Source: Nostoc sp. ATCC 43529
Lineage (GTDB): Bacteria; Cyanobacteriota; Cyanobacteriia; Cyanobacteriales; Nostocaceae
Direction of reading: 5' to 3'
NCBI GenBank assembly: GCA_003326205.1
Contig: LWTK01000040.1
Coordinates: forward strand, 111,157 to 175,156
DNA: 64,000 bases
This document shows positions 36,376-45,509 of the stretch, piece after piece (the stretch's first letter is position 1; every line of letters begins with the position of its first letter). The notes beneath the pieces are model-generated. The model had not been told where the DNA came from. It was given only the letters and a program-made list of their open reading frames with translations, and made no database searches. The translations under genes and the position numbers were made by a program.

Positions 36376-36858
36376 ATGACTCAAGGTGCAAGAGCAGTTA
36401 CTTCTGGTAATGTCTTGGAAAAAGCTGTAGAAGGGACTCTGCTAGGTCATGGATATGTCCAAGTAGGCTTTGATTTACCAAAAAAACAGCGGCTAGGATG
36501 TCTTTTAAGCTCAAATACTATACCAAAACGATATGCTAGGCAGGTGTATATCGGACAAGGAATTTATGGAAGCTACATATATGTAGACTTTTACATCATT
36601 GGTGTTACTTCTATTTCTTCAGGACTGATTATTGAGTGTAAATGGCAGCAAACTGGAGGTTCAGTAGATGAAAAGCTCCCTTACCTTAACTTGAATATTC
36701 AAAATTGCTATCCAACACAAGCAGTCGTATTAATTGATGGTGGAGGTATGAAACCGCAAGCCGTATCATGGTTAGCTAAACAAGTTGATTTCAATGAAAA
36801 TTTGTTAGCTGTTCATGACTTAAAATCATTTATTATGTGGTCTAACAATAACCTTTAA
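36376..36858 (+). CDS. PD-(D/E)XK restriction endonuclease-like protein
   Basis: 160 residues from ATG 36376 (a TTG at 36355 is also possible). Nuclease core: Glu in NVLEKAVEGTLL, Asp in YIYVDFYIIG and the IIECKWQ motif (E-x-K), i.e. a PD-(D/E)XK active site, with the QNCYPTQAVVLIDGGG strand after it. It converges on and overlaps by 4 bp the adenine methyltransferase gene, so the two most likely form a type II restriction-modification system. Target sequence unknown. If the partner methylates GATC, this enzyme would cut GATC. Confidence 0.75.
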   Translation: MTQGARAVTSGNVLEKAVEGTLLGHGYVQVGFDLPKKQRLGCLLSSNTIPKRYARQVYIGQGIYGSYIYVDFYIIGVTSISSGLIIECKWQQTGGSVDEKLPYLNLNIQNCYPTQAVVLIDGGGMKPQAVSWLAKQVDFNENLLAVHDLKSFIMWSNNNL

Positions 36859-37682
36859 TATGAAGTTATCAAAACTTCGGTAATATTTCCCCTTTTTTTG
36901 GCATTAGAATTAATTGCCCTTGTTGCCGACACAGTGTAAATGTTGAAATTACTATAAAGTTTGCGAATAAATTCACAATCGGAATTAGATAGCATAACTT
37001 TTACACCACGTTCAGCTAATTTAGCAAATAGTTCTCTTAGTTGAATTTGCTGTTTTTCAGCAAAACAATATTTGCTATAAGCCGTAAAATAGCTAGTTTT
37101 ACTTATAGGATAATATGGTGGATCAAAATAAATAAAATCATCACTATTAGTTGCATAATTTCCTACATCTAAAAAATTTTGTTGTTTAATGTCAGATTTA
37201 TATAATGCTTTTGAGGCTTTTCTCAGCAAATCTTCTGGACAAATATTTGGATTTTTATATCTGCCTAAGGGCACATTAAAATTACCCTGGGAGTTGACTC
37301 GATAAAGACCATTGAAACAGGTTTTATTCAGATAAATAAAACGAGCAGCTTTTTCTAAATCAGTACCAGCAGAATTGTTTCTTATAGTGTAGTAGTAGTC
37401 TCTATTGTGTCGTTCTTTATGCTCTTTGAGGAGTAAGATTAATTCATTTACGTTATCTCTAACGCAGCAATAAGTATTAATTAATTCGGCATTAATATCA
37501 GTTAAAATTGCTTTATTTGGTTGCAAATAGAAAAAAACAGCACCGCCACCTAAAAATGGTTCATAGTAATTTTTATAATTATTTGGGAAATAAGGAATAT
37601 ATTGCTGAATCAACTTACTTTTACCCCCTGCCCACTTCAAAAATGGACGCGGGCTAGTTTCTTTGGGGATTTGAATAACCAT
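36855..37682 (-). CDS. DNA adenine methyltransferase (Dam/DpnM-type, D12 class)
   Basis: 275 residues. Motif I region FLKWAGGKSKLIQQYIPYFP and FLGGGAVFFYLQ, catalytic motif IV DPPYYPISKTSYFTAY, and RFIYLNKTCFNGLYRVNSQG, which is typical of Dam-type N6-adenine methylases, usually GATC-specific. It shares its 3' end with the nuclease gene on the opposite strand. AT-rich relative to the HIP1-rich core genes nearby, consistent with transfer. Confidence 0.87.
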   Translation of the reverse strand: MVIQIPKETSPRPFLKWAGGKSKLIQQYIPYFPNNYKNYYEPFLGGGAVFFYLQPNKAILTDINAELINTYCCVRDNVNELILLLKEHKERHNRDYYYTIRNNSAGTDLEKAARFIYLNKTCFNGLYRVNSQGNFNVPLGRYKNPNICPEDLLRKASKALYKSDIKQQNFLDVGNYATNSDDFIYFDPPYYPISKTSYFTAYSKYCFAEKQQIQLRELFAKLAERGVKVMLSNSDCEFIRKLYSNFNIYTVSATRAINSNAKKRGNITEVLITSY

Positions 37683-37846
37683 TTACTTACAATTTTACCG
37701 AAATAGTTGCGACTAAATATAGTTAATATAGCTGACGAACTATATTTTATATTAACTGGCTAATTTTCCAGCTGCATAGATTACAATTAAGTAGATAAAG
37801 AATATCAAAACAAACGTAAGTCTATAGCAAGGCAGTTTAAATTCAA

Positions 37847-38053
37847 ATGTTCGACGGATTTTGGGATAACGTCTTTCGCTACCCCCGCTACTTCATTACT
37901 GTCCTCTTAGGGGTATTTCTCAACACCTTTGCGCCATTAGTGCCACTGTTGAAACGCCCAATCACCTTAATTGCCCTTTTGGGTTTGTTTCTCAGCAGTT
38001 TGGTATTCGTCACTCTCACTCTACGTGCAATGCTGGGATTGAGTACAATCTAG
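37847..38053 (+). CDS. DUF751 (Ycf33-like) membrane protein
   Basis: 68 residues with two hydrophobic helices (YFITVLLGVFLNTFAPLVPL and ITLIALLGLFLSSLVFVTLT). The sequence fits DUF751, related to plastid Ycf33. Small thylakoid or cytoplasmic membrane protein of unknown role, often upstream of rbfA in cyanobacteria, as here (131 bp). Confidence 0.82.
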   Translation: MFDGFWDNVFRYPRYFITVLLGVFLNTFAPLVPLLKRPITLIALLGLFLSSLVFVTLTLRAMLGLSTI

Positions 38054-38183
38054 ACTGGGGCGATGCTGTGGCTTCTGCCCTGAAGATAGTTCTTTTTGGC
38101 GTTACTTGCCATAAGCTAGGTACTATCTACCCAGCTTGCGTTTATATTATGTCGTACAACCTCTTGTCGGAGGCTAAACTTTT

Positions 38184-38603
38184 ATGGCTACAAATCGCCG
38201 CGTTTCCCGTGTTGCTGAACTGATTAAACGGGAAGTTAGCCAAATGCTGCTCAACGGCATTAAGGATGACCGTGTGGGTACAGGAATGGTAAGTGTTACT
38301 GATGTTGATGTTTCTGGCGATCTCCAACACGCCAAAATCTACGTCAGTATTTATGGTACAGATGAAGCCAAGGCAGAAACAATGGCGGGCTTAAAGTCAG
38401 CCACGGGTTTTGTGCGTAGTGAACTTGGTGCTAGGGTACGGCTACGTCGTACACCAGAGGTTATCTTTGTCGAAGATCGTTCCATAGAACGTGGTAATAA
38501 GGTACTGGCACTATTAAACCAGCTCAACAGTCAGCGATCGCCAGAAAATTCCACACCAGTAGAAGACACCACAGATCGAGATGATGACGAACTCTTAGAA
38601 TAA
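38184..38603 (+). CDS. rbfA: 30S ribosome-binding factor RbfA
   Basis: 139 residues with the KH-like fold. It helps late maturation of the 16S rRNA 5' end and cold adaptation. Motifs: RVAELIKREVSQMLLNGIKD, VSVTDVDVSGDLQHAKIYVS and LRRTPEVIFVEDRSIERG. The acidic C-terminus is typical. Ends before a clear terminator. Confidence 0.94.
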   Translation: MATNRRVSRVAELIKREVSQMLLNGIKDDRVGTGMVSVTDVDVSGDLQHAKIYVSIYGTDEAKAETMAGLKSATGFVRSELGARVRLRRTPEVIFVEDRSIERGNKVLALLNQLNSQRSPENSTPVEDTTDRDDDELLE

Positions 38604-38666
38604 GTAACCCAAATAACAATGTAACTTCAGAACAAATCGATCTCAGCAAATCCGCCAAACACTTTA

Positions 38667-38694
38667 CAGACGCGACCAAATCGCGTCTGTTTTA
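38667..38694 (+). terminator. Terminator of rbfA
   Basis: CAGACGCGA pairs with TCGCGTCTG around CCAAA, followed by TTTTAA. Confidence 0.88.
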
Positions 38695-39378
38695 ATGTGA
38701 ACATAAGCATAGGGTATGGGGCATGGGGCATTGGGAGGTAGGAAGCTTTTTTTATGATCTCCCCCACACTTCCCCTGCCTCCGATGTCCTCCGCCTCTCT
38801 GCCTTTCTATAGATGTTCCTCTAAAAAAAACCATGTACCATCGGCGCTGAAATTAACCAAATAATTGCGGATTTCTTTAAGAAATTGTTAACAGTCGCTA
38901 GCTTAAAAGCCTTCATAGTGTAATTTAGCCGTTAGTTTTGCCATAGTTTATACCCTAGTTGCTGCCAAATATCCTTATCTTATTTACCTTGAGATAGATA
39001 CCAACACTTCTAGATAAAGCTTTTAGGTGATTATTTGATCTGTGAGCGATCGCTTTGTGTACTCTTCTCACCAGCCAAATTACGCCTCAAGGCACTCCTA
39101 GCAAAACGTAAAGACCTGTTGAATAAAAGTCACACAACTAAAAGAGCAGGTTTGGTAAATTACTTTGACATTGTTTTGTGAAGCATATTTTTCAAAAATG
39201 TCAGCTTTTGTTGACTTTCTTAACATTTCTTGAGATAATTTCAGGATGTGTAGCGTCAAAATGAAATTAGTTCCGTATAGCAAACTACAAAACCATAGCC
39301 ACAAGTCAAATCCCTGTCATGTTTGTTCCTAATAGCTAGCGGGAACACTATCTAAGTGTTAATTTGTGAGTAAAAACC
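38695..39378. other. Intergenic region, repeats only
   Basis: 684 bp. 38712-38800 holds GGGGCAT-type and pyrimidine repeats. The rest shows no supported gene or RNA. One HIP1 site lies at about 39049. Confidence 0.4.
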
Positions 39379-39615
39379 ATGAGTGTGAATACGGTGCCTT
39401 CTATTAATTACTACTCTCTGGATGTCATCCAAGACGAAGCACGCCGACTGGTGCAAAAGGGAATGGTCAGCCGACAACAGCCAATATATACACTCTGCCA
39501 ATACATCCCAGCGAGAGAGTGGGTTTGCGTTGAATGTGAATTAGAAAAATGTGACTTTTTGTTACGCGATCGCATTGGTGATTTGATTGGTCGTGAAGAA
39601 TGGGACAACGACTAA
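39379..39615 (+). CDS. DUF4327 family protein
   Basis: 78 residues. YSLDVIQDEARRLVQKGMVS, QPIYTLCQYIPAREWVCVE and LLRDRIGDLIGREEW are the conserved blocks of this small cyanobacterial family. Soluble, with several conserved Cys. No function is known to me. Confidence 0.82.
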   Translation: MSVNTVPSINYYSLDVIQDEARRLVQKGMVSRQQPIYTLCQYIPAREWVCVECELEKCDFLLRDRIGDLIGREEWDND

Positions 39616-39860
39616 TCAATATTTAATTTTCGCATTTGAGATTGGGAGTTTATTTTTGAGGTGTGGATTTCACAATCAACGATTCGACGCCCAATCTAGT
39701 ACGATCTCTGGCTTTTGGTAAGCATTGCTCAATCTAGAATCTTGCGTCTTTCTTTAATACGGAAACATTAGAGTCTCAATTTATACAAGTTTTCAGGTGA
39801 ATTCAGCCATCAAAACCAATAGTTTTGGTGCTAGAACTTGAGTCTAGTATGTGGATTCTC
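39616..39860. other. Spacer ahead of an isolated terminator
   Basis: No open frame. It lies between DUF4327 and a strong hairpin, so it is either a long 3' untranslated region or contains a small RNA. Confidence 0.3.
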
Positions 39861-39904
39861 TTACCGGGGCGGTTCCCAGTGCTGAACTGCTCCGGTAATT
39901 TTTC
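39861..39904 (+). terminator. Strong terminator hairpin
   Basis: TTACCGGGGCGGTTC pairs with GAACTGCTCCGGTAA (two mismatches), followed by TTTTT. It is about 250 nt beyond the DUF4327 stop codon. Confidence 0.82.
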
Positions 39905-40007
39905 TAAATGGGTATGGGGCATAGGAAGAGGCAGGGGGCAGGGGGAAGGGGGCAGAGGGGAAAAATTTTTCTCCCTTGCTCCCTATTCCCTTGTCTCCTC
40001 ATCTGCC

Positions 40008-40361
40008 TCATCCCACTTGGTCTAAATACTGATTAATATCATCAATGATGCGAGTCAATTCGGCTTCTGTAGTTATGCGGATGTTGATGTTGCGAACAGT
40101 CAACAGGACTTTGGCTGCGAAGGGACTCGGCCAAATATTAGGATTACAGAAAACTTCTAAAAAGACTTCGCCAGTGTAACGATATTCCAGGGGAGGTTGG
40201 GGAGCCGCTTTACCGGCGCCAGGAGTGGGTTTAGCAGCGACAGCTTTGAGGCGTTCCATTAACTGATCTATTGCTGCTTTTAATTCTCGTGCTGCTTGGG
40301 GTGAAAAACTGAAGGACACAGAACCTTCAACTAAGTTGAGTGTTAGAGGAGTAGAAGACAT
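40008..40361 (-). CDS. Conserved hypothetical cyanobacterial protein
   Basis: 117 residues. N-terminal strands (LTLNLVEGSVSFSFSPQAAR), a helix (ELKAAIDQLMERLKAVA), a Pro/Ala-rich linker and a C-terminal part EVFLEVFCNPNIWPSPFAAK followed by VLLTVRNINIRITTEAELTR. It looks soluble and alpha/beta. I do not recognise a named family. It begins 16 bp upstream of a short AT-rich spacer and shares no obvious operon. Confidence 0.65.
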   Translation of the reverse strand: MSSTPLTLNLVEGSVSFSFSPQAARELKAAIDQLMERLKAVAAKPTPGAGKAAPQPPLEYRYTGEVFLEVFCNPNIWPSPFAAKVLLTVRNINIRITTEAELTRIIDDINQYLDQVG

Positions 40362-40937
40362 GAACTATTTATTAAAGCTTATTGATAATTACTTATGTTA
40401 CCTGAATAGGTAGTCTAGGCTTGTGCCTTCGTGCCATAGGTAAAGACTAGCTCTCAGCGAACCCAAGGTACAGGTAAAGCTGTTTTTAAATTTAGCGGAT
40501 CGAGAGAATTATTGGCTCTTCCGTTCTGGCGTGCTTTGGGTGATATCGAAAGTTGCGTCGGTTTTGAGCAGAAATGGCATCGTCCGTTTCCAAAACATGG
40601 TATCCGACTTCTTGGGCAACAAATAAATAATTTGTAGTTTTACTAACGCTGAGAAAAATTGCTCAAAATTCTTTTTACTAGATTTTGTAGACACAAAAAA
40701 TTAATATCTATTTACTATTAACGCTAAAGATATGCTCTTCGTTACAAAGTTATTACTAATAGTTATCAAGGTTGTAGAGTATTTTAGTTAAAAAAAATCT
40801 CAATAAACTCATATAATTTTAGAGATTGTCGAGAGAATTAATCCTTATTGTGTCAGACTTTGATACATTTTATTTGTATTTATTGATGTTTTGAGTTTTA
40901 CATTAGAAGTCATAGAAGTTGATGTAATAAATAATTT
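40362..40937. other. Intergenic region, nothing recognised
   Basis: 576 bp, increasingly AT-rich toward the CDF transporter gene. No gene, RNA or clear operator seen. Confidence 0.4.
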
Positions 40938-41837
40938 ATGACTGCCGATAACCGTGCCGAAGTGCGAAAAGTTTTAATTATCACCCTAATACTTAACTTG
41001 TTTGTCATGGGATTAAAAGCAATAGTTGGCTCATGGACAGGTTCTTTGAGTTTATTAGCTGATGCTTTGCATAGTGTGACCGATAGTGCCAACAATGTTT
41101 TAGGATTAATTGCGAGTAAATTTTCTTCTCCTCAACCCGATCGCGAGCATCCTTACGGACACAGCAAGTTTGAAGCAGTGGGAGCATTAGGAATCGCAGC
41201 CTTTTTAGGAATAGCCTGTTTTGAAATTCTCCAAGGAGCAATTGAGCGAATTCTCAAGGGTGGTGAACCCGTGAAAATATCACCACCTGAGTTGTGGTTA
41301 TTACTAATTGTGTTGGGTGTAAATATTTTTGTCGCCTTTTACGAACGTGGTGTGGGTAGGCGAGTAGGTAGCCCGATTCTCATTGCGGATGCTACACACA
41401 CCATGAGCGATATTTGGGTGACAATTTCTGTAATTGGCGGTTTGATCGGAGTTTGGCTCGGTTATCAATGGATGGATGTGGTGTTAGCTTTTCCTGTAGC
41501 TTTGTTGGTATTTTGGAGCGGGTGGTCAGTTTTAAAAGAAAATTTACCTTGGCTGGTGGATCAAATGGCGATCGCACCAGAAGTAATTCATGCGATCGCT
41601 ACTTCTGTCCCTGGTGTAATCAATTGTCATGATATCGCTTCTCGCGGTGTTCTTGGTCGTCAAGTGTTCATTGAAATGCATTTAATCGTAGACGCACCAG
41701 ATGTACAAACTGCCCACCAGATCACTGAAGAAGTGGAAAGCCGATTAGAAGAACGGTTTCGTCCAGTGAGGATTTTAATTCACGTGGAGCCACCGGGATA
41801 CAAGTCTGAGCAAATTAGTTTTGAGACGAACAGATGA
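40938..41837 (+). CDS. Cation diffusion facilitator (CDF) family transporter
   Basis: 299 residues, with six predicted helices and a C-terminal cytoplasmic domain. The metal site residues are seen as ADALHSVTDSANN (H-x3-D, helix II) and DATHTMSDIW (D-x3-H type, helix V), and the HPYGHSKFE motif is typical. It exports divalent metals (Zn, Fe, Co or Mn) by proton exchange; the metal is not predictable from sequence. Stands alone. Confidence 0.92.
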   Translation: MTADNRAEVRKVLIITLILNLFVMGLKAIVGSWTGSLSLLADALHSVTDSANNVLGLIASKFSSPQPDREHPYGHSKFEAVGALGIAAFLGIACFEILQGAIERILKGGEPVKISPPELWLLLIVLGVNIFVAFYERGVGRRVGSPILIADATHTMSDIWVTISVIGGLIGVWLGYQWMDVVLAFPVALLVFWSGWSVLKENLPWLVDQMAIAPEVIHAIATSVPGVINCHDIASRGVLGRQVFIEMHLIVDAPDVQTAHQITEEVESRLEERFRPVRILIHVEPPGYKSEQISFETNR

Positions 41838-41979
41838 GGGAGATGGGGGAGTGTGGAGAGGCAGGGGGCAGGGGGAGCAGGGGAGGCAGGGGAGGCAGGG
41901 GGAGAAACAATAAATGCCTAGCAACTAATGACTAATGACCAATGACAAATGACTAATGACCAATGACTAATATTTTGTA

Positions 41980-42384
41980 TTAATTATTACAAAAATTAGC
42001 TAAATTTGCCACGATCGCCACTAGTTCGCCTGGATCGACTGGCTTAGAGACATGCATCTGAAAGCCTGCTTCTAGGGCAGTGTTACGGTATTCGCGATCG
42101 CCATAGGCAGTTAAGGCGATGGCAGGGAGTTTGCCGTAAATGTCTGGTTGCAGCATTCGGATTTTACGGATGAGGGTGTAACCATCTTCATTAGGCATAG
42201 CAATATCGCAAATCAAGATATCAGGCTGCAATTGGGGTAGTGCTTTCAATGCGGCTGCTGCCGATGCAACTGCTGTGACGGACGCTCCATCTGCCTCCAA
42301 TACAGTTGTAACGTAGAAGCGGCTATCCTCATCATCATCAACTACGAGGATGTTTAAGCCAGCAAGAGGGAGAGGAGGTTCCAT
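41980..42384 (-). CDS. Single-domain response regulator
   Basis: 134 residues, receiver domain only. Acidic pocket in ILVVDDDEDSRF, phosphoacceptor Asp in DILICDIAMPNEDG, Thr/Ser in LTAYGD and Lys in HVSKPVDP. It has no output domain, so it probably passes signals to a kinase or acts by protein contact. It is divergent from the phytochrome operon about 400 bp away, so it may serve the same system. Confidence 0.88.
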   Translation of the reverse strand: MEPPLPLAGLNILVVDDDEDSRFYVTTVLEADGASVTAVASAAAALKALPQLQPDILICDIAMPNEDGYTLIRKIRMLQPDIYGKLPAIALTAYGDREYRNTALEAGFQMHVSKPVDPGELVAIVANLANFCNN

Positions 42385-42785
42385 AACATTTCCATTAACG
42401 TTGATAGAATAAAATTTAATTGCTAATGACTTACTTGTTTTGCTTTGTGAGTGGCCACATCATTGGTCATTTTACTGCGATCGCGCTTATTTTTCTAGGA
42501 AATAACTCAAGTCTTTTAGATATTATTCAATTTACAGCTAATTTTTCTCTGACATTAATCTTCTTGTCTAGATAAAATTTTCTAGATGTTTAAATTCATT
42601 TACGTAAATAGATTTCATTTTAATAATTTACAGTTTTATGAAAAAATCTGCTGGCAATAATTTTATAATCAATTTCAGTTGTGGTTGTTTAGATAGATTA
42701 AATCAAAAATTTGACAACTAAATTCGAGACTATTCTTAGACTGAGGTACATTCCTCAGGCACTAGTCATCCATTGGTACTAAAAC
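42385..42785. other. Spacer upstream of the phytochrome operon
   Basis: 401 bp, AT-rich, no gene. It should carry the promoters of the response regulator and the phytochrome genes, but I cannot place them. Confidence 0.4.
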
Positions 42786-45047
42786 GTGAACACTAACGAT
42801 ATTAGCATTCCTTTTGAAGTTGACTTAACTAACTGCGATCGAGAGCCAATTCATATTCCTGGCTATATTCAACCTCATGGAGTTCTTTTGGCATTACAAG
42901 AACCAGAGTTAACCATCCTCCAGTGCAGCAATAATACTTATTCTTTAATTGGCATAGAGCCAGAATATTTACTAAATCAACCTTTAAGCAATTTTTTGGA
43001 ATCTGAACAAATTAATTTTTTAAAAGATTGTTTATCTCAAGACGATTTAGAACTTGTAAATCCTCTAGAAATTATCATCAAAGCTAGAATTGAAAATTTA
43101 CATTATGATGCAATTATGCATCGGATAAATAAAATTTTGGTTCTCGAATTAGAACCGACGTTTCTAGAAAAAACTAATGGTTTTTTTAAATTTTATCATT
43201 TAGTTAAACAGGCTATATCTAAATTACAGGTAGCATCATGTGTTTTAGAACTCAGCCAAATTCTTGCTCAAGAAGTCAAAAAAATAACTGGCTTTGAACG
43301 AGTGATGATCTATCGCTTTGATGAAGATTGGAATGGTGCGGTAATTGCCGAACAAAAGCCAGAATATCTGACATCTTATTTAGGCTTACACTATCCAGCT
43401 TCCGATATTCCCGTACAAGCTAGGCAACTCTACAGCCAAAATTGGCTGCGGCTAATACCGAATGCTGACTATCAACCAGCAGCAATTTTGCCTACAAATA
43501 ACCCTGTGACTGGGCAACCTTTAGATTTAAGTAAGTCGGTATTGCGGAGTGTTTCGCCTTTGCATGTTGAGTATATGCATAATATGGGCGTCACGGCATC
43601 AATGTCAATTTCCATTATCAAAAACCAAAAATTATGGGGATTAATTGCTTGCCATCATCAATCACCTAAATATGTTCCATACGAAATTCGTAATGCCTGT
43701 GAGTTTTTAGGACAAATTACATCTGTAGAATTGAGTGCAAAAGAGGATAGCGAAGATAGCGAATATAAAATTCAGTTGAAATCAGTTCATAGCAAGTTAG
43801 TAGAGTATATGTCGGCAGAAAATAACTTTATCGAAGGTTTAATTCAGCATCAACCGAATCTACTAAATCTTGTCAATGCCCAAGGTGCAGTGGTATATTT
43901 TGAAAAAGAATATTTTGCAGTTGGTGACACTCCCGAAAAATCAGATATTCAAAATTTAATTGAATGGATTTATCAAAACGTCCAGGAAGAAACTTTTTAC
44001 ACTGATTCCCTATCAAAAATTTATCCAGAGGCAGAAAAATTCCGGGATGTAGCTAGTGGCTTGATGGCACTTTCATTTTCCAGAGTCCAGAAAAACTATG
44101 TTTTGTGGTTTCGCCCAGAGGTAGTACGAACTGTCAATTGGGGAGGTAACCCACATAAACCTGTAGAAGTAACTGGAAACGGTAATTTGCGTCTATCACC
44201 CCGGAAATCCTTTGATTTATGGAAAGAAACAGTGCGTTTAAAATCTCTGAGTTGGAAAGCTTGTGAGGTGAATGCAGCACTGGAGTTGAGAAGCGCTATT
44301 ATTGGTGTGGTGTTGCGAAAAGCAGATGAATTAGCGCAGCTAAATATTGAACTAGAACGTAGTAATAATGAATTGGATGCCTTTGCCTACATTGCTTCCC
44401 ATGATTTGAAAGAACCACTGCGCGGTATTCATAATTATTCTAATTTCCTAATTGAAGACTACGGCGAAATTCTCAACGAAGAAGGTAGAGAAAAGTTAAG
44501 AACTCTGATTCGTTTGACTCAGCGTATGGAAGATTTAATTGATTCGCTGCTACATTTTTCCCGCTTGGGAAGAGTAGATCTTTCTATGCAGCAGACTGAT
44601 ATTAATAGTGTTGTACAGCGAAATTTAGACTTGTTGAGTGCCCGAATTGAGGAAATGGGGGTAGAAATTCGGATTCCTAGATCCTTACCAACAGTGTATT
44701 GCGATCGCGTCCAAGTAGGCGAAGTCTTCAATAATTTGATTGCCAATGCCATTAAATATAACGACAAACCCGAAAAATGGATTGAAATTGGCTATATCGA
44801 AGCCGCTTCACCAGCAGCAGTGACATTCTACGTCCGAGATAACGGCATTGGCATTCGAGAAAAACACTTCGAGGCGATTTTCCGCATCTTCAAACGGCTA
44901 CACGGGCCAAGCAAATATGGTGGCGGTACAGGGGCGGGATTGACCATCACAAAAAAAATTGTGGAGCGACATGGCGGTAAAATCTGGGTGGAGTCAACTT
45001 ACGGCGAAGGTAGTACGTTTTATTTCACGTTACAAGCAGGAGACTGA
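42786..45047 (+). CDS. Biliverdin-type phytochrome histidine kinase (AphB/CphB-like)
   Basis: 753 residues from GTG 42786: PAS, GAF, PHY, HisKA and HATPase. The N-terminal NCDREPIHIPGYIQPHG contains the Cys used by bacteriophytochromes to bind biliverdin. In the GAF domain the position held by Cys in Cph1-type phytochromes is Leu (SPLHVEYMHNMG), so the chromophore is most likely biliverdin attached at the N-terminal Cys. GAF marks: ERVMIYRFDEDW and YPASDIPVQARQLY. Kinase marks: ASHDLKEPLRGI (His), NLIANAIKYN, DNGIGIREK and GGGTGAGL. It lies 5 bp before its response regulator. Confidence 0.93.
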   Translation: MNTNDISIPFEVDLTNCDREPIHIPGYIQPHGVLLALQEPELTILQCSNNTYSLIGIEPEYLLNQPLSNFLESEQINFLKDCLSQDDLELVNPLEIIIKARIENLHYDAIMHRINKILVLELEPTFLEKTNGFFKFYHLVKQAISKLQVASCVLELSQILAQEVKKITGFERVMIYRFDEDWNGAVIAEQKPEYLTSYLGLHYPASDIPVQARQLYSQNWLRLIPNADYQPAAILPTNNPVTGQPLDLSKSVLRSVSPLHVEYMHNMGVTASMSISIIKNQKLWGLIACHHQSPKYVPYEIRNACEFLGQITSVELSAKEDSEDSEYKIQLKSVHSKLVEYMSAENNFIEGLIQHQPNLLNLVNAQGAVVYFEKEYFAVGDTPEKSDIQNLIEWIYQNVQEETFYTDSLSKIYPEAEKFRDVASGLMALSFSRVQKNYVLWFRPEVVRTVNWGGNPHKPVEVTGNGNLRLSPRKSFDLWKETVRLKSLSWKACEVNAALELRSAIIGVVLRKADELAQLNIELERSNNELDAFAYIASHDLKEPLRGIHNYSNFLIEDYGEILNEEGREKLRTLIRLTQRMEDLIDSLLHFSRLGRVDLSMQQTDINSVVQRNLDLLSARIEEMGVEIRIPRSLPTVYCDRVQVGEVFNNLIANAIKYNDKPEKWIEIGYIEAASPAAVTFYVRDNGIGIREKHFEAIFRIFKRLHGPSKYGGGTGAGLTITKKIVERHGGKIWVESTYGEGSTFYFTLQAGD

Positions 45048-45051
45048 ATTC

Positions 45052-45507
45052 ATGATTGGCAAAACTGCCCAATCTTTGCTGGTGATTGAAGACAGCGACG
45101 AAGATTTTGAAGCGCTATGTCGAGTCATGCGCCGAGAAGCTGTGATTAATCCTATATTTCGCTGCACTGATGGCGATGAGGCGCTGGACTTTCTTTACCA
45201 CACAGGCGCCTACACTGATTCTCAAAAGTTTCCTTCTCCCTCAATTATTTTGCTCGACTTGAATTTACCAGGAACCGATGGGCGAGAAGTTTTAGAGCAA
45301 ATCAAGCAGGATAGAAGCCTCAAAAATATTCCGGTGGTTGTGTTTACCACCTCTTCTAACCCTAAAGATATTGAAGTATGCTATCGATATTGCATTACTA
45401 GTTATATTCTAAAACCAATCGACATCAACAGATTGGTACAAACTATTCAAAGTTTTATAACTTATTGGTTAGATATCGTCATCCTCCCTGATACTGTTAG
45501 CAAGTAA
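45052..45507 (+). CDS. Phytochrome-associated response regulator (RcpB-like)
   Basis: 151 residues, receiver domain only, starting at ATG 45052, 5 nt after the phytochrome gene. Acidic pocket in LLVIEDSDEDFE, phosphoacceptor Asp in IILLDLNLPGTDGRE, Thr/Ser in VVFTTSSNPKD and Lys in ILKPIDINRL. The layout (short Rcp type with a C-terminal extension) matches the partners of cyanobacterial phytochromes. Probably receives phosphate from the upstream kinase. Confidence 0.9.
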   Translation: MIGKTAQSLLVIEDSDEDFEALCRVMRREAVINPIFRCTDGDEALDFLYHTGAYTDSQKFPSPSIILLDLNLPGTDGREVLEQIKQDRSLKNIPVVVFTTSSNPKDIEVCYRYCITSYILKPIDINRLVQTIQSFITYWLDIVILPDTVSK

Positions 45508-45509
45508 TC

